NCBI GenBank assembly: GCA_002361235.1 | Contig: DESI01000015.1 | Coordinates: forward strand, 21,312 to 81,424 | Direction: 5' to 3' | Source: Porphyromonadaceae bacterium UBA3318 | Lineage (GTDB): Bacteria; Bacteroidota; Bacteroidia; Bacteroidales; Muribaculaceae | Length of the DNA: 60,113 nt | Translations under genes and position numbers: made by a program | In this document: in pieces, positions 50,841 through 58,995 of the stretch | Numbering within the stretch: position 1 is the stretch's first letter | How the letters are laid out: the number at the start of each line of letters is the position of its first letter | Notes under the pieces: generated by a model | What the model saw: only the letters and a program-made list of their open reading frames with translations | Databases searched by the model: none | Told to the model about the DNA's origin: nothing

Positions 50841-51111
50841 AAATATTTCTTTCCTTATAACAACATTTTATGCCTGAAAATTGCCAACAACTCCTCGGAA
50901 TGTTAAAAATTTCTACTATTTGCAAATACACCATAATACACATCATGCAATTTTATCGTCAAAAATGAATCAATATTTACAATTTCAAGGCGCTTTAATT
51001 GTTAATATATATGAATTAGGTTGCAAAATGACACTTAACATAGAAAAAGCGTTAAATCAAGTGCATCATAATGCTCTAAATTAAAAATATGTTGCATAAC
51101 ATATAAATAAA

Positions 51112-51143
51112 TTTGCACACAAATGTCAAAGGTAGTATTTTTG
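51112..51143 (+). promoter_or_regulatory. Promoter of the candidate ncRNA
   Basis: TTTG (51112-51115), 20-bp spacer, TATTTTTG (51136-51143): exact consensus. There is no protein-coding gene downstream on this strand before 56720. Confidence 0.85.
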
Positions 51144-51147
51144 CAAC

Positions 51148-51361
51148 GTCGGACAAGAAAAGTCCGGCCCAATCATTGAGATTAACCTTAATACCGCGAA
51201 ACCTGGGTCTTATACCATGAAAGACGGGTAACAAATATAAATGCAAACAACAGGGTAATTGATTATTATTTTGACCTTAATCTAAACGTGAAGATGACGG
51301 TGAGAATCGTTAAATCTTTAAACGAGGGAATCAGCAGCCGCTGCTTTCCTCGGTTGTTTTT
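51148..51361 (+). ncRNA. Candidate standalone structured ncRNA (about 214 nt)
   Basis: In the 759-bp gap between the lipid kinase and M3 peptidase genes a consensus promoter is followed by a sequence with visible structure and ends in an intrinsic terminator. From 5' to 3': hairpin GGAC-7 nt-GTCC at the start, a long-range AGATTAA/TTAATCT pairing (about 51179/51276) that would close a multibranched domain containing a GTCTT/AAGAC hairpin, and the terminator hairpin at 51321-51361. No convincing open reading frame is present. I do not recognise it as 6S RNA, tmRNA, RNase P RNA or SRP RNA. Before it, 50841-51111 is AT-rich and shows nothing else. Confidence 0.6.
51321..51361 (+). terminator. 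Terminator of the candidate ncRNA
   Basis: Nested hairpin: outer CGAGG (51323-51327) with CCTCG, inner AGCAGC-C-GCTGCT, then GTTGTTTTTA. Good stem and T run on the plus strand. Confidence 0.75.
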
Positions 51362-51367
51362 ATACAG

Positions 51368-51450
51368 GAGGATGGGACGGACGACGCCAGGGGCGTCGAA
51401 GGAGCATAGCTCCTTACGGAAACGGCTACGCGACGCAGAGTCAAGACGGC
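51368..51450. other. Structured intergenic segment
   Basis: Contains consecutive hairpins GACGCC-AGG-GGCGTC and GGAGC-ATA-GCTCC and is much more GC-rich than the DNA on its left. No gene or known RNA recognised. Confidence 0.45.
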
Positions 51451-51452
51451 AG

Positions 51453-51479
51453 AAAAAAAGGCCGGAACTGAATCCGGCC
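51453..51479 (-). terminator. Second minus-strand terminator past the M3 peptidase
   Basis: GGCCGGA/TCCGGCC hairpin followed on the minus strand by seven T. It repeats the core of the adjacent hairpin at 51496-51534 (GGCCGGAAC...). Confidence 0.8.
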
Positions 51480-51495
51480 GCCATCATATATAAAA

Positions 51496-51534
51496 ATATA
51501 ATAATGGCCGGAACAGTTCCGGCCATTATTATAT
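51496..51534 (-). terminator. First minus-strand terminator of the M3 peptidase gene
   Basis: Perfect 18-bp stem with a 3-nt loop (CAG), core GGCCGGAA/TTCCGGCC, flanked by AT-rich arms; a TTTTT follows on the minus strand. It is 15 bp beyond the gene's stop. Confidence 0.85.
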
Positions 51535-51549
51535 AAGGTGTGGTTGCGA

Positions 51550-53658
51550 TTACTCGATGAAGCCGCGAAGGCGCAGCAGGGCGTTTGCGTCCGGCTCGTG
51601 GCCGCGGAACTTCTTGAACAGTATCATGGCATCCTCCGTGTCGCCGCTCTCAAGTATGTTCTTCTTGAAGCTGGCGGCTGTCTTCTTGTCGAAGATTCCC
51701 TTCTGCTTGAACAACTCCCACGCGTCGGCCTCCAGCACCTGTGCCCACAGATAGGTGTAGTAACCCGAAGCATAGCCGTCGTCGCCGAAGATATGCTTGA
51801 AGTAGGGGCTGCGATAACGGAAAGTTATTTCAGCCGGCATACCGATCTCCTCGGCTACCTTTGCCTCGAACGCGGCGGGATCCTTCACTTCGGACTGCTG
51901 GCCATACTTCATGTCGAGCAATGCGGCGCCGGCCAGCTCGGTGGTCATGAAGCCCTGGTTGAACTTGCGGCTGTCGCTCAGTTTCTGCACCAATGAGTCG
52001 GGAACGGCCTCGCCTGTCTTGTAATGCTTGGCATAACCCTTGATCACTTCGGGTTCGAACGCCCAGTGCTCGTTGATCTGCGAGCACATCTCCACATAGT
52101 CGCGGTCAACGTTCGTACCGGCCAGTCCCTTGTACGGAGCGCGTGTCAGCATTCCCTGAAGCGCGTGGCCGAACTCATGGAACGTGGTCTCCACCTCGTC
52201 GATGGTCAGCAGCGACGGCGTAGTGGCAGTAGGTTTCGTGAAGTTGCCCACATTATATACTATAGGACGGCGCACCTCGCCGTCGGCATATACTCCGGCA
52301 GCCTGCATCTGCTCCATCCATGCACCCTGACGCTTGGTGTCGCGGGGGAAATAGTCGCACATCCACACGGCCACATGCTCGCCGGTCTTGGCGTCCACCA
52401 CGTCATACACCTGCACGTCCTCCATATATTTGGGAGCATCGGGCATCGGCACCAGCTTCACGCCGTACAGCTTCTCGGTGGTGTCGAACAGGCCCTTCAG
52501 CACCTTGTCCACGCTGAGGTAGGGACGGAGGTCGGCCTCGTCGAAGTTATACTTCTCTTTCTTAACCTTGTCGGCATAATAGTAGTAGTCCCACGGGGCG
52601 ATGGTGATATTGTCGCCATGCTTGTCGGCGTAAGCCTGCATGTCCTTCACCTCCTCGTGCGAGCGCTTCACGGCCGGTTCGAACACCTTCATCAGCAGGT
52701 CGGTGGCGTTTTCGGGAGTCTTGGCCATCACGCGCGACGTCATCATCGACGCGAAATCCTTGAAGCCCATGATACGGGCCTTCTCGTCGCGCAGCTTCAC
52801 AATCCTGGAGATGACGGGCATGTTCGAGTTGTCGCCATACGAAGCCAGGCTGGTGTAGCCCTTGTAAATGGCCTCGCGCAGACCGCGGTTGTCGGCATAC
52901 TGCAGCACGGGCAGGCGGCTCGGGGCATGGAGGGTGAATACCCACAGTCCCTTCATGCCGCGTTTCTCGGCCTCCTCAGCGGCTACGGCCACCGACGACT
53001 CGGGCAGACCCGACAGGTCGTTCTTGTCATATACCACAACGGTGAACTGGTTGGTGGCGTTCAGCAGGTTGCGGTTATACTGTATGAACAGCTTGGACAG
53101 TTCGTCGTTGACGCGCACCAGCTCCTTCTTCTTGTCGGCGGACAGAGCTGCGCCCTGCTCGGCAAACTCGCGGTAGTATTTCTCCACCAGACGCTTCTGG
53201 GCCGAAGTGAGCTTCAGCTTGTCGCGTGTATCATATACGGCCTTGATCTTGGCGAACAGAGGCTCGGACAGGTTCACGCGGTTTGACGCGTCGTTCAGCA
53301 ACGGGATTGCCTGGTCGGCCATCTCGGCGAATTCCGGAGTGTTCATAGCCTCCATGTAGTGATAGAACACGCCCTGCACGCGCTCCAGGATGGGCGACAG
53401 ATTCTCGAGCGGAAGAATCACGTTATCGAAATCGGGAGTGGCGCGGTTCACCACGATAGCGTGGATGTTGGCGTCCTGCTCCTCGATGCCTGCCTTGATG
53501 GCCGGGATGAAGTCGGCCGTCGTGATCTTGTCGAACGGCGGGATCTTGTACTTGGTGGTGTATTCCGTCAGAAACGGATTCTGATGTTGTTCTGCCATGG
53601 TGAATGTGGCGTGGCCAGCAAGCGTCACGGCTGCCGCCAGCAGCGCTATTTTCTTCAT
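51550..53658 (-). CDS. dcp: M3 family metallopeptidase, peptidyl-dipeptidase Dcp type
   Basis: Zinc peptidase that removes dipeptides from peptide C-termini. The 702-residue product has an N-terminal signal-like helix (MKKIALLAAAVTLAGHATFTMA, cleavage near residue 22), so it is probably periplasmic. The zinc motif HEFGH is in TTFHEFGHALQGML near residue 490, followed by the family's EMCSQINEHW. The body is the helical M3 clamshell. The symbol is by family. Own promoter at 53679-53708 and two tandem terminators. Confidence 0.94.
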   Translation of the reverse strand: MKKIALLAAAVTLAGHATFTMAEQHQNPFLTEYTTKYKIPPFDKITTADFIPAIKAGIEEQDANIHAIVVNRATPDFDNVILPLENLSPILERVQGVFYHYMEAMNTPEFAEMADQAIPLLNDASNRVNLSEPLFAKIKAVYDTRDKLKLTSAQKRLVEKYYREFAEQGAALSADKKKELVRVNDELSKLFIQYNRNLLNATNQFTVVVYDKNDLSGLPESSVAVAAEEAEKRGMKGLWVFTLHAPSRLPVLQYADNRGLREAIYKGYTSLASYGDNSNMPVISRIVKLRDEKARIMGFKDFASMMTSRVMAKTPENATDLLMKVFEPAVKRSHEEVKDMQAYADKHGDNITIAPWDYYYYADKVKKEKYNFDEADLRPYLSVDKVLKGLFDTTEKLYGVKLVPMPDAPKYMEDVQVYDVVDAKTGEHVAVWMCDYFPRDTKRQGAWMEQMQAAGVYADGEVRRPIVYNVGNFTKPTATTPSLLTIDEVETTFHEFGHALQGMLTRAPYKGLAGTNVDRDYVEMCSQINEHWAFEPEVIKGYAKHYKTGEAVPDSLVQKLSDSRKFNQGFMTTELAGAALLDMKYGQQSEVKDPAAFEAKVAEEIGMPAEITFRYRSPYFKHIFGDDGYASGYYTYLWAQVLEADAWELFKQKGIFDKKTAASFKKNILESGDTEDAMILFKKFRGHEPDANALLRLRGFIE

Positions 53659-53678
53659 ATATTGTTGTTTTGTTTCTG

Positions 53679-53708
53679 CAAATTTAATGAATTTTATTCA
53701 AATTCAAA
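53679..53708 (-). promoter_or_regulatory. Probable promoter of the M3 peptidase gene
   Basis: Minus strand TTTG (53705-53708), 18-bp spacer, TAAATTTG (53679-53686). Exact -7 box; spacer is one short of the usual. It overlaps the end of the upstream gene. Confidence 0.6.
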
Positions 53709-54839
53709 AGTGGCTATCAACGGAAAATGGTCGGAAGTCTTGATCCGGTCCTTCTTCACACTGAGGGGACGCAGGGCGCCGCGATACATTATCTGGTCCA
53801 GGTGCAGCCAGAACAGGTGCTTGTTATAGGTGATGAGGTGTCCGAAGCCCACCTCGGAATACGCGTCCTTGAATCCGTTGCGGGTCATGACGCGCCAGGT
53901 GTAGGATTCAGGCACGTTGTTCATATCCCCGCACACCACTACCGGGTCCTTGTAATCTTTCAATATCTCGCACAGCAGCTCCAGCTGGCGCGCCTGTACC
54001 GAGAACGCATTCCGCATCTTGCCTAATATGGAGTTCTTGAACTCGCGGGCACTTGCCTTGGCGGTCTCCGTGCCGCGTATGTCCGTTATTACCTCCCGCT
54101 CCTTGTCGGATAGGCCGGGCGAGAACAAATGCATGTTCACCAGCAGCAACCGGCGTCCGTCGATGTTGACGCGATAGAAGGAATAGTATCTCAGCAGCGA
54201 CCGCCAGTCGTCGGGCAGCTTTACGCCGTTGCGCTCGGCCAGTTGTCGCGCGGGGAGGTTGTGCACCGGATACTTGCTGAACACGCGGGTGTCTTTGCCG
54301 GCTTCGTGCGATTCGTAACGGTACAGCACCGCAAACTTCTCCTTGAAATCCTGGGTCAGCCGGGGCACTTCCGATTCTTCCCATTGCTCCATCTCCTGCA
54401 GGCAGATGATGTCAGCGCCGGAATTGAGCATGAATTCGAGGGATTCGTTATACAGTTGGTTCTCGGGGCGGTCACTGCGGCCCGTCATCAGTTTCTGGTC
54501 CCAGCCGTGCAGGCAGTTCCACGACATGACACTGAACTCCGTCTTACCGTCCGTAGGGTTGTTGGGTAGTTTCAACGGCACGGCCGACATGATGGGCGCC
54601 GATGCCGCTATCAGCGAGCCGATACCCAGCACGCCGGTGATCCATTTGCCGCTGACGAGCCAGGCCACGGCCGTAAGCGCAGTCAGTATGGCAAGATACG
54701 GCATCATCATCACCATTACTGCAGGTATGGCCGTGATGGACGGATTGATGTGTCCGCAATATGCCGACAATATTGTCAGCCCGTACAGCACGAACGATGC
54801 TATACGCAGCACCATGCGGACTATCGGTTTAATAATCAT
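53694..54839 (-). CDS. Endonuclease/exonuclease/phosphatase family protein with membrane anchor
   Basis: EEP-superfamily hydrolase of the type common in Bacteroidales, possibly acting on a phosphodiester outside the cytosol (inference). The first 95 residues hold two to three membrane segments (ITAIPAVMVMMMPYLAILTALTAVAWLV). The catalytic domain starts near residue 100 (EFSVMSWNCLHG), with the Mg-binding Glu in IICLQEMEQW and the late motifs VVVCGDMNNVP and TSDHFPLIATF. It overlaps neither neighbour but lies 6 bp from the rhomboid gene, so these are one operon. Substrate unknown. Confidence 0.88.
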   Translation of the reverse strand: MIIKPIVRMVLRIASFVLYGLTILSAYCGHINPSITAIPAVMVMMMPYLAILTALTAVAWLVSGKWITGVLGIGSLIAASAPIMSAVPLKLPNNPTDGKTEFSVMSWNCLHGWDQKLMTGRSDRPENQLYNESLEFMLNSGADIICLQEMEQWEESEVPRLTQDFKEKFAVLYRYESHEAGKDTRVFSKYPVHNLPARQLAERNGVKLPDDWRSLLRYYSFYRVNIDGRRLLLVNMHLFSPGLSDKEREVITDIRGTETAKASAREFKNSILGKMRNAFSVQARQLELLCEILKDYKDPVVVCGDMNNVPESYTWRVMTRNGFKDAYSEVGFGHLITYNKHLFWLHLDQIMYRGALRPLSVKKDRIKTSDHFPLIATFEFE

Positions 54840-54845
54840 AGGCTT

Positions 54846-55691
54846 TTACTGTTTTTCGTTCAACGTGGCCGAGACCTCGTTGAGCGTCTGTTTCTCGCGC
54901 TCGGTCAGCGAATCGAATCCCGAGACGCGCACTTTGTTCAGCAGCTCGTCCAGCACTTCTTCGGGTTTTCCGGCACCCTCATCAATCCTCACGGCCACCT
55001 TGCGAGGCTGCATATTCCTGAACGCCTTCGGTTTGCGGCGTCGTGGCTGACGGTCACTGACGGATATTTTCACCTTATCGTACAGTATCAGCAACAGCGG
55101 GCTGAGCGCGCCGCCGATATGGGCGCAATGGGCCGCCACTCCCGAGGCGCCCAACAGCGTCAGGATGACCGTAAACACGGCTATCCATTTCAGCCTCCCC
55201 TCCCCTATCAGGAACAGAGGCACGTCCATATCCGGACGACGTATGGCGGCATAGACCATCACGGCCAGTGTAGCCGCCGACGACCCCATCAGGAACGACC
55301 CGCCGGCTCCTGCGTTGGCAGCCATAAGATAGAAGATGCCGCCGACTGTTCCGCCGAGCAGGTAGAGCCTCAGCACCGCCTTCGGCCCGTCGGAATCCGA
55401 CAGCCAGCGGCCGAACCATACCAGCCACAGCATGTTGAACAGCAGCTGCAGCGGATTGACCTGCGCGAACATATATGTGAGCAATGTCCACGGCATGGTC
55501 AGGAACTGACTTATGCCGGCCGGCAGCGCGAACACACGGAATGCCCACGTGTCGGGCATACCCGTAAGCGCACTCAGTCCCATCGCCAGCCATATCAGCA
55601 GCGATACGGCCACGTTGGCAAGCACCAGCGACGCCACCGTGACGTTGCCGCCGAGCATGGACACAAGTCTGTAATGTCTGTACTTTCCCAT
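54846..55691 (-). CDS. Rhomboid family intramembrane serine protease (second of two)
   Basis: Intramembrane serine protease. The 281-residue product has six membrane segments over about residues 15-210; the Ser is in LMGSSAATLAVMVYAA (G-S-S-A form of GxSx) and the His in GVAAHCAHIGGAL. The C-terminal 70 residues are soluble, charged and helical (RRRKPKAFRN, LTEREKQTLNEVS), which the first rhomboid lacks. It starts 4 bp after the first rhomboid gene ends. Targets unknown. Confidence 0.9.
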   Translation of the reverse strand: MGKYRHYRLVSMLGGNVTVASLVLANVAVSLLIWLAMGLSALTGMPDTWAFRVFALPAGISQFLTMPWTLLTYMFAQVNPLQLLFNMLWLVWFGRWLSDSDGPKAVLRLYLLGGTVGGIFYLMAANAGAGGSFLMGSSAATLAVMVYAAIRRPDMDVPLFLIGEGRLKWIAVFTVILTLLGASGVAAHCAHIGGALSPLLLILYDKVKISVSDRQPRRRKPKAFRNMQPRKVAVRIDEGAGKPEEVLDELLNKVRVSGFDSLTEREKQTLNEVSATLNEKQ

Positions 55692-55694
55692 GCG

Positions 55695-56459
55695 TCAATA
55701 GAATCCATTGCCGTGCAAAGTCCCCTTCTTGCGCCATATCAGCAGGATTATCAGTCCGAACAGCATACCGCCCAGGTGAGCGAAATGCGCCACCGTTCCG
55801 CCGCCGCTCACGCCGAGGAAGAACTCGAGCACGCCGTAGCCAATCACCATCCATTTCGCCTTGATGGGAATGGGGATGAAGAACAGGTACAGCGGCATGT
55901 TGGGGAACACGAATGCGAATCCCAACAGCAGTCCGAATATGGCGCCCGAGGCACCGACGGTGATATAGGAATTCTTCACCATCTCCATATTCTGTACAAG
56001 GCTCATGTCGTGGTTGGCTATCGCCGCGTACAATGCCTGCTCCATGTGGTCGTAGGTCAGGCCGTTCAGACGGGCCAGGTCGCTGATGTAGTCATGTTCC
56101 CAGGTCAGTGCCCATACGCCTTCCTGCACCAGGGCCGCGCCCATGCCGCATACCATATAGAACATGAAGAACCTTCCCGAGCCCCATGTGCGCTCCAGTA
56201 TGGGTCCGAACATGAACAGCGTGAACATATTGAAGAACACGTGGATGAAGCTCCGCTGGTCGTGCAGGAACATATAGGTGATGATCTGGGCCGGATTGAA
56301 ATCGGAGGCGCCCACATAGTGCAGGGCGCAATGCCGGTACAGACCGTTGATAGCAAACGAGGGGAACAACGCCTCGACCACCCAGATCAGCACGTTGATT
56401 ATTATCAGATTCTTCGTGACAGCGGGCAGATTGAATCTACTTGTGTTAAATGCACTCAT
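55695..56459 (-). CDS. Rhomboid family intramembrane serine protease (first of two)
   Basis: The 254-residue product has a short N-terminus, then about six membrane segments. The active Ser is in VGASGAIFGLLLG (GASG) and the His in VAHFAHLGGMLFG, in the order of the GlpG core. HVFFNMFTLFMFG is the family's His/Asn box. Together with the next rhomboid gene and the EEP gene it makes a tight three-gene operon (gaps of 3 and 6 bp). Upstream sequence up to 56576 shows only a CGCCA-AA-TGGCG hairpin (about 56477) and an AT-rich stretch. Confidence 0.92.
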   Translation of the reverse strand: MSAFNTSRFNLPAVTKNLIIINVLIWVVEALFPSFAINGLYRHCALHYVGASDFNPAQIITYMFLHDQRSFIHVFFNMFTLFMFGPILERTWGSGRFFMFYMVCGMGAALVQEGVWALTWEHDYISDLARLNGLTYDHMEQALYAAIANHDMSLVQNMEMVKNSYITVGASGAIFGLLLGFAFVFPNMPLYLFFIPIPIKAKWMVIGYGVLEFFLGVSGGGTVAHFAHLGGMLFGLIILLIWRKKGTLHGNGFY

Positions 56460-56575
56460 AATTTATAAAAACTCCCGCCAAATGGCGAGATAGGGCTTAT
56501 TTCTGCTATTAATAACGCAAAAAATGGCAAAAACTATGAATTCGCGGCAAAAAAGTAAAAAATAACGGTTTTTTA

Positions 56576-56606
56576 TTTGTAAATCCTTTAAATATTGCTA
56601 TATTTG
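56576..56606 (+). promoter_or_regulatory. hup promoter
   Basis: TTTG (56576-56579), 19-bp spacer, TATATTTG (56599-56606). Exact consensus; leader of about 110 nt. Confidence 0.87.
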
Positions 56607-56719
56607 TGGTCAAAATCAAAAACAGGAATGATTGGTCTAAAAAACCTTATGAATCAAACCGATATTTTTGAAACACACTAAACATCGCACAGTATAATCA
56701 ATATCAAATACACACACCA

Positions 56720-56983
56720 ATGAACAAGACAGATTTGACGAACGAGATCGCAGCCAAAGCAGGGCTGAGCAAAGCTGATGCCAAGAAGGCACTTGACGCA
56801 ACACTGGAGAGCATCGCACAGGCACTCGTAAACGAGGACAAGGTGCAGTTGATCGGCTTCGGTACATTCGCAGTGGTTGCCAAGGAGGCCCGCACAGGTA
56901 TCAACCCCCGCACCAAGGAGAAGATTGAAATCCCCGCCCGCAAGGTTGTGAAATTCAAACCGGCTACTGACCTCGGTAAGTAA
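56720..56983 (+). CDS. HU family DNA-binding protein
   Basis: Small dimeric nucleoid protein that bends DNA. The 87-residue product is the standard HU: MNKTDLTNEIAAKAGLSKAD at the start, IGFGTFAVVAKEARTG in the middle and the DNA-contacting arm NPRTKEKIEIPA, ending FKPATDLGK. Own promoter and terminator make it monocistronic. Bacteroidales have several HU paralogues, so no symbol is given. Confidence 0.96.
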   Translation: MNKTDLTNEIAAKAGLSKADAKKALDATLESIAQALVNEDKVQLIGFGTFAVVAKEARTGINPRTKEKIEIPARKVVKFKPATDLGK

Positions 56984-57005
56984 TTTCGTCCAAAGCAACA
57001 CATCA

Positions 57006-57034
57006 AAGCGAGTCCCCCGGGGATTCGCTTTTTT
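57006..57034 (+). terminator. hup terminator
   Basis: GCGAGTCCC against GGGATTCGC (one G-U pair) followed by six T, about 25 bp past the stop. Confidence 0.85.
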
Positions 57035-57076
57035 CGTCTCCATGCGGTTTCAGTCATGCCGGTTTGCGGCATCAAA

Positions 57077-57107
57077 TTTGTTATGTGACAGAAAAGTGTT
57101 AATTTTG
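57077..57107 (+). promoter_or_regulatory. argS promoter
   Basis: TTTG (57077-57080), 19-bp spacer, TAATTTTG (57100-57107). Exact consensus; leader of about 30 nt. Confidence 0.85.
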
Positions 57108-57143
57108 CGTTCTATATATTATTATTGAATCATAAACAGCATA

Positions 57144-58925
57144 ATGACAATAGAGGAGGTAATATCGCAGGGAGTGGCCGGAGCTCTACACGAGCTTTAC
57201 GGACTCGACATAGATGCGGCGAGCGTATCGCCTGCACCCACCAGCAAGGACTTTGAGGGCGACCTCACGGTAGTGGTGTTCCCGTGGCTCAAGGCCTCGC
57301 ACAAGGCTCCGCAGGTCACGGCCCAGGAAATAGGTCAGTGGCTGGCCGACCATGTGGCGGCTGTGGAAAGCTTCAACGTGGTGAAAGGGTTCCTGAACAT
57401 CGTGGTCAGCCCCAAATGGTGGCTCTCGGTGTTCCACGGCATCAAGGCCGACCCGGACTTCGGTCTCGTCAAGGCCGGTGACGACTCGGAGCTGGTGATG
57501 GTGGAATATTCCAGCCCAAACACCAACAAGCCCCTGCACCTGGGACACGTGCGCAACAACCTGTTGGGATATTCGCTGTCCGAGATACTGAAGGCCAACG
57601 GCTATAAGGTAATCAAGACCAACATAGTGAACGACCGCGGCATCCACATCTGCAAGTCGATGCTGGCATGGCAGAAATGGGGCGAAGGCGTCACTCCCGA
57701 ATCGTCGGGACAGAAGGGCGACCACCTGATCGGCGACTTCTACGTGCTGTTCGACAAGCACTTCAAGGAGGAAGTGAAGCAGCTGCAGGCACAGGGCATG
57801 AGCGAGGACGAAGCCAAGGAGGCGTCGCCGCTGATGAAGGAGGCCCGCGAGATGCTGGTGAAGTGGGAGCAGAACGATCCCGAGGTGCGCAAGCTGTGGG
57901 AAACGATGAACTCGTGGGTTTACGCCGGTTTCGACGAGACATACCGCAAGATGGGCGTGGACTTCGACAAGATATACTATGAGTCGCAGACCTACCTGGA
58001 GGGCAAGGAGCTGGTGCTGAAGGGCCTGGAGGAAGGCAAGATGTACCGCAGGGAGGACGGTTCCGTCTGGGCCGACCTGACGCCCGAGGGACTGGACCAC
58101 AAGCTGCTGCTCCGCTCGGACGGCACTTCGGTCTACATGACTCAGGACATCGGCACCGCCAAACTCCGTTTCCGCGACTTCCCCATTGACAAAATGGTGT
58201 ATGTGGTGGGCAACGAGCAGAACTATCACTTCCAGGTGCTGGCCATACTTCTGGACCGCCTCGGCTTCAAGTGGGGCAAGGACCTGAAGCACTTCAGCTA
58301 CGGAATGGTCGAACTGCCCGAAGGCAAGATGAAGAGCCGCGAGGGTACCGTGGTCGATGCCGACGACCTGATCGCCACGATGGTGGCCGACGCCACCGAG
58401 ACCGCTGCCGAACGTCTGGCCGAGATGCCCGAGGACGAGGCCCGGGAAGTGGCCCGCAAGGTCGGTCTCGGCGCGCTGAAGTATTTCCTGCTGAAAGTCG
58501 ACCCCAGGAAGAACATGCTGTTCAACCCCAAGGAGTCGATCGACTTCAACGGCGACACGGGGCCATTCATCCAGTACACCTACGCGCGTATCCGCTCGGT
58601 GCTCCGCAAGGCTGCCGAATCCGGATTCGACGCCGACACCGAGGTGCTGGCCGAGCCTAACAAAAAGGAGGCTGCGCTGATACAGAAAATCGACGACTTC
58701 CGCAACGTCGTGGCCGAGGCCGGCAAGAAGTACTCCCCCGCCGTGATAGCCAAATACTGCTACGAGCTGGCCAAGGAATACAACCAGTTCTACCACGATT
58801 TCTCCATACTCAAGGAGGAGAACGAGCCGGTACGCAACCTGCGGCTTGAACTTTCTGCAGTCACGGCGCGAACATTAAAGGCCGGTCTGGCCTTATTAGG
58901 TATAGAGGTACCCGAACGCATGTAA
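57144..58925 (+). CDS. argS: Arginyl-tRNA synthetase
   Basis: Class I synthetase that charges tRNA-Arg. The 593-residue product has the N-terminal Add-1 domain for tRNA D-loop recognition (to about 110), the HIGH-like HLGH in NKPLHLGHVRNN near residue 135, and the KMSKS-like KMKSR in EGKMKSREGTVVD near residue 395. The DALR anticodon-binding domain makes up the last 130 residues. Length normal. Confidence 0.97.
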   Translation: MTIEEVISQGVAGALHELYGLDIDAASVSPAPTSKDFEGDLTVVVFPWLKASHKAPQVTAQEIGQWLADHVAAVESFNVVKGFLNIVVSPKWWLSVFHGIKADPDFGLVKAGDDSELVMVEYSSPNTNKPLHLGHVRNNLLGYSLSEILKANGYKVIKTNIVNDRGIHICKSMLAWQKWGEGVTPESSGQKGDHLIGDFYVLFDKHFKEEVKQLQAQGMSEDEAKEASPLMKEAREMLVKWEQNDPEVRKLWETMNSWVYAGFDETYRKMGVDFDKIYYESQTYLEGKELVLKGLEEGKMYRREDGSVWADLTPEGLDHKLLLRSDGTSVYMTQDIGTAKLRFRDFPIDKMVYVVGNEQNYHFQVLAILLDRLGFKWGKDLKHFSYGMVELPEGKMKSREGTVVDADDLIATMVADATETAAERLAEMPEDEAREVARKVGLGALKYFLLKVDPRKNMLFNPKESIDFNGDTGPFIQYTYARIRSVLRKAAESGFDADTEVLAEPNKKEAALIQKIDDFRNVVAEAGKKYSPAVIAKYCYELAKEYNQFYHDFSILKEENEPVRNLRLELSAVTARTLKAGLALLGIEVPERM

Positions 58926-58947
58926 CGGATTCGGAGTTTCCGGAGCG

Positions 58948-58983
58948 TTCAGATCCCTCTGATCCCTCTGATAATTTTGATTA
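58948..58983 (+). repeat. 9-bp array, CTCTGATAA type, overlapping a -7 promoter box
   Basis: TTCAGATCC, CTCTGATCC, CTCTGATAA, TTTTGATTA: four units. The junction of the last two creates TAATTTTG (58972-58979), an exact -7 box 17 bp before the Bax-inhibitor-1 start. No TTTG is found at the -33 distance. It lies in the argS-yccA gap. Confidence 0.75.
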
Positions 58984-58995
58984 CAACACTTAACT

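Noticed and set aside
50881..51084. 67-aa frame in AT-rich DNA upstream of the ncRNA
   Set aside because: No promoter, no recognisable domain, and base composition of intergenic DNA.
51148..51361. Riboswitch or protein leader
   Set aside because: The downstream genes are on the other strand and the sequence ends in a terminator, so a cis-acting leader has nothing to control.
51288..51536. 82-aa plus-strand frame and an 86-aa minus-strand frame over 51266-51526
   Set aside because: They run through the ncRNA terminator and two perfect terminator hairpins, so they are unlikely to be translated.
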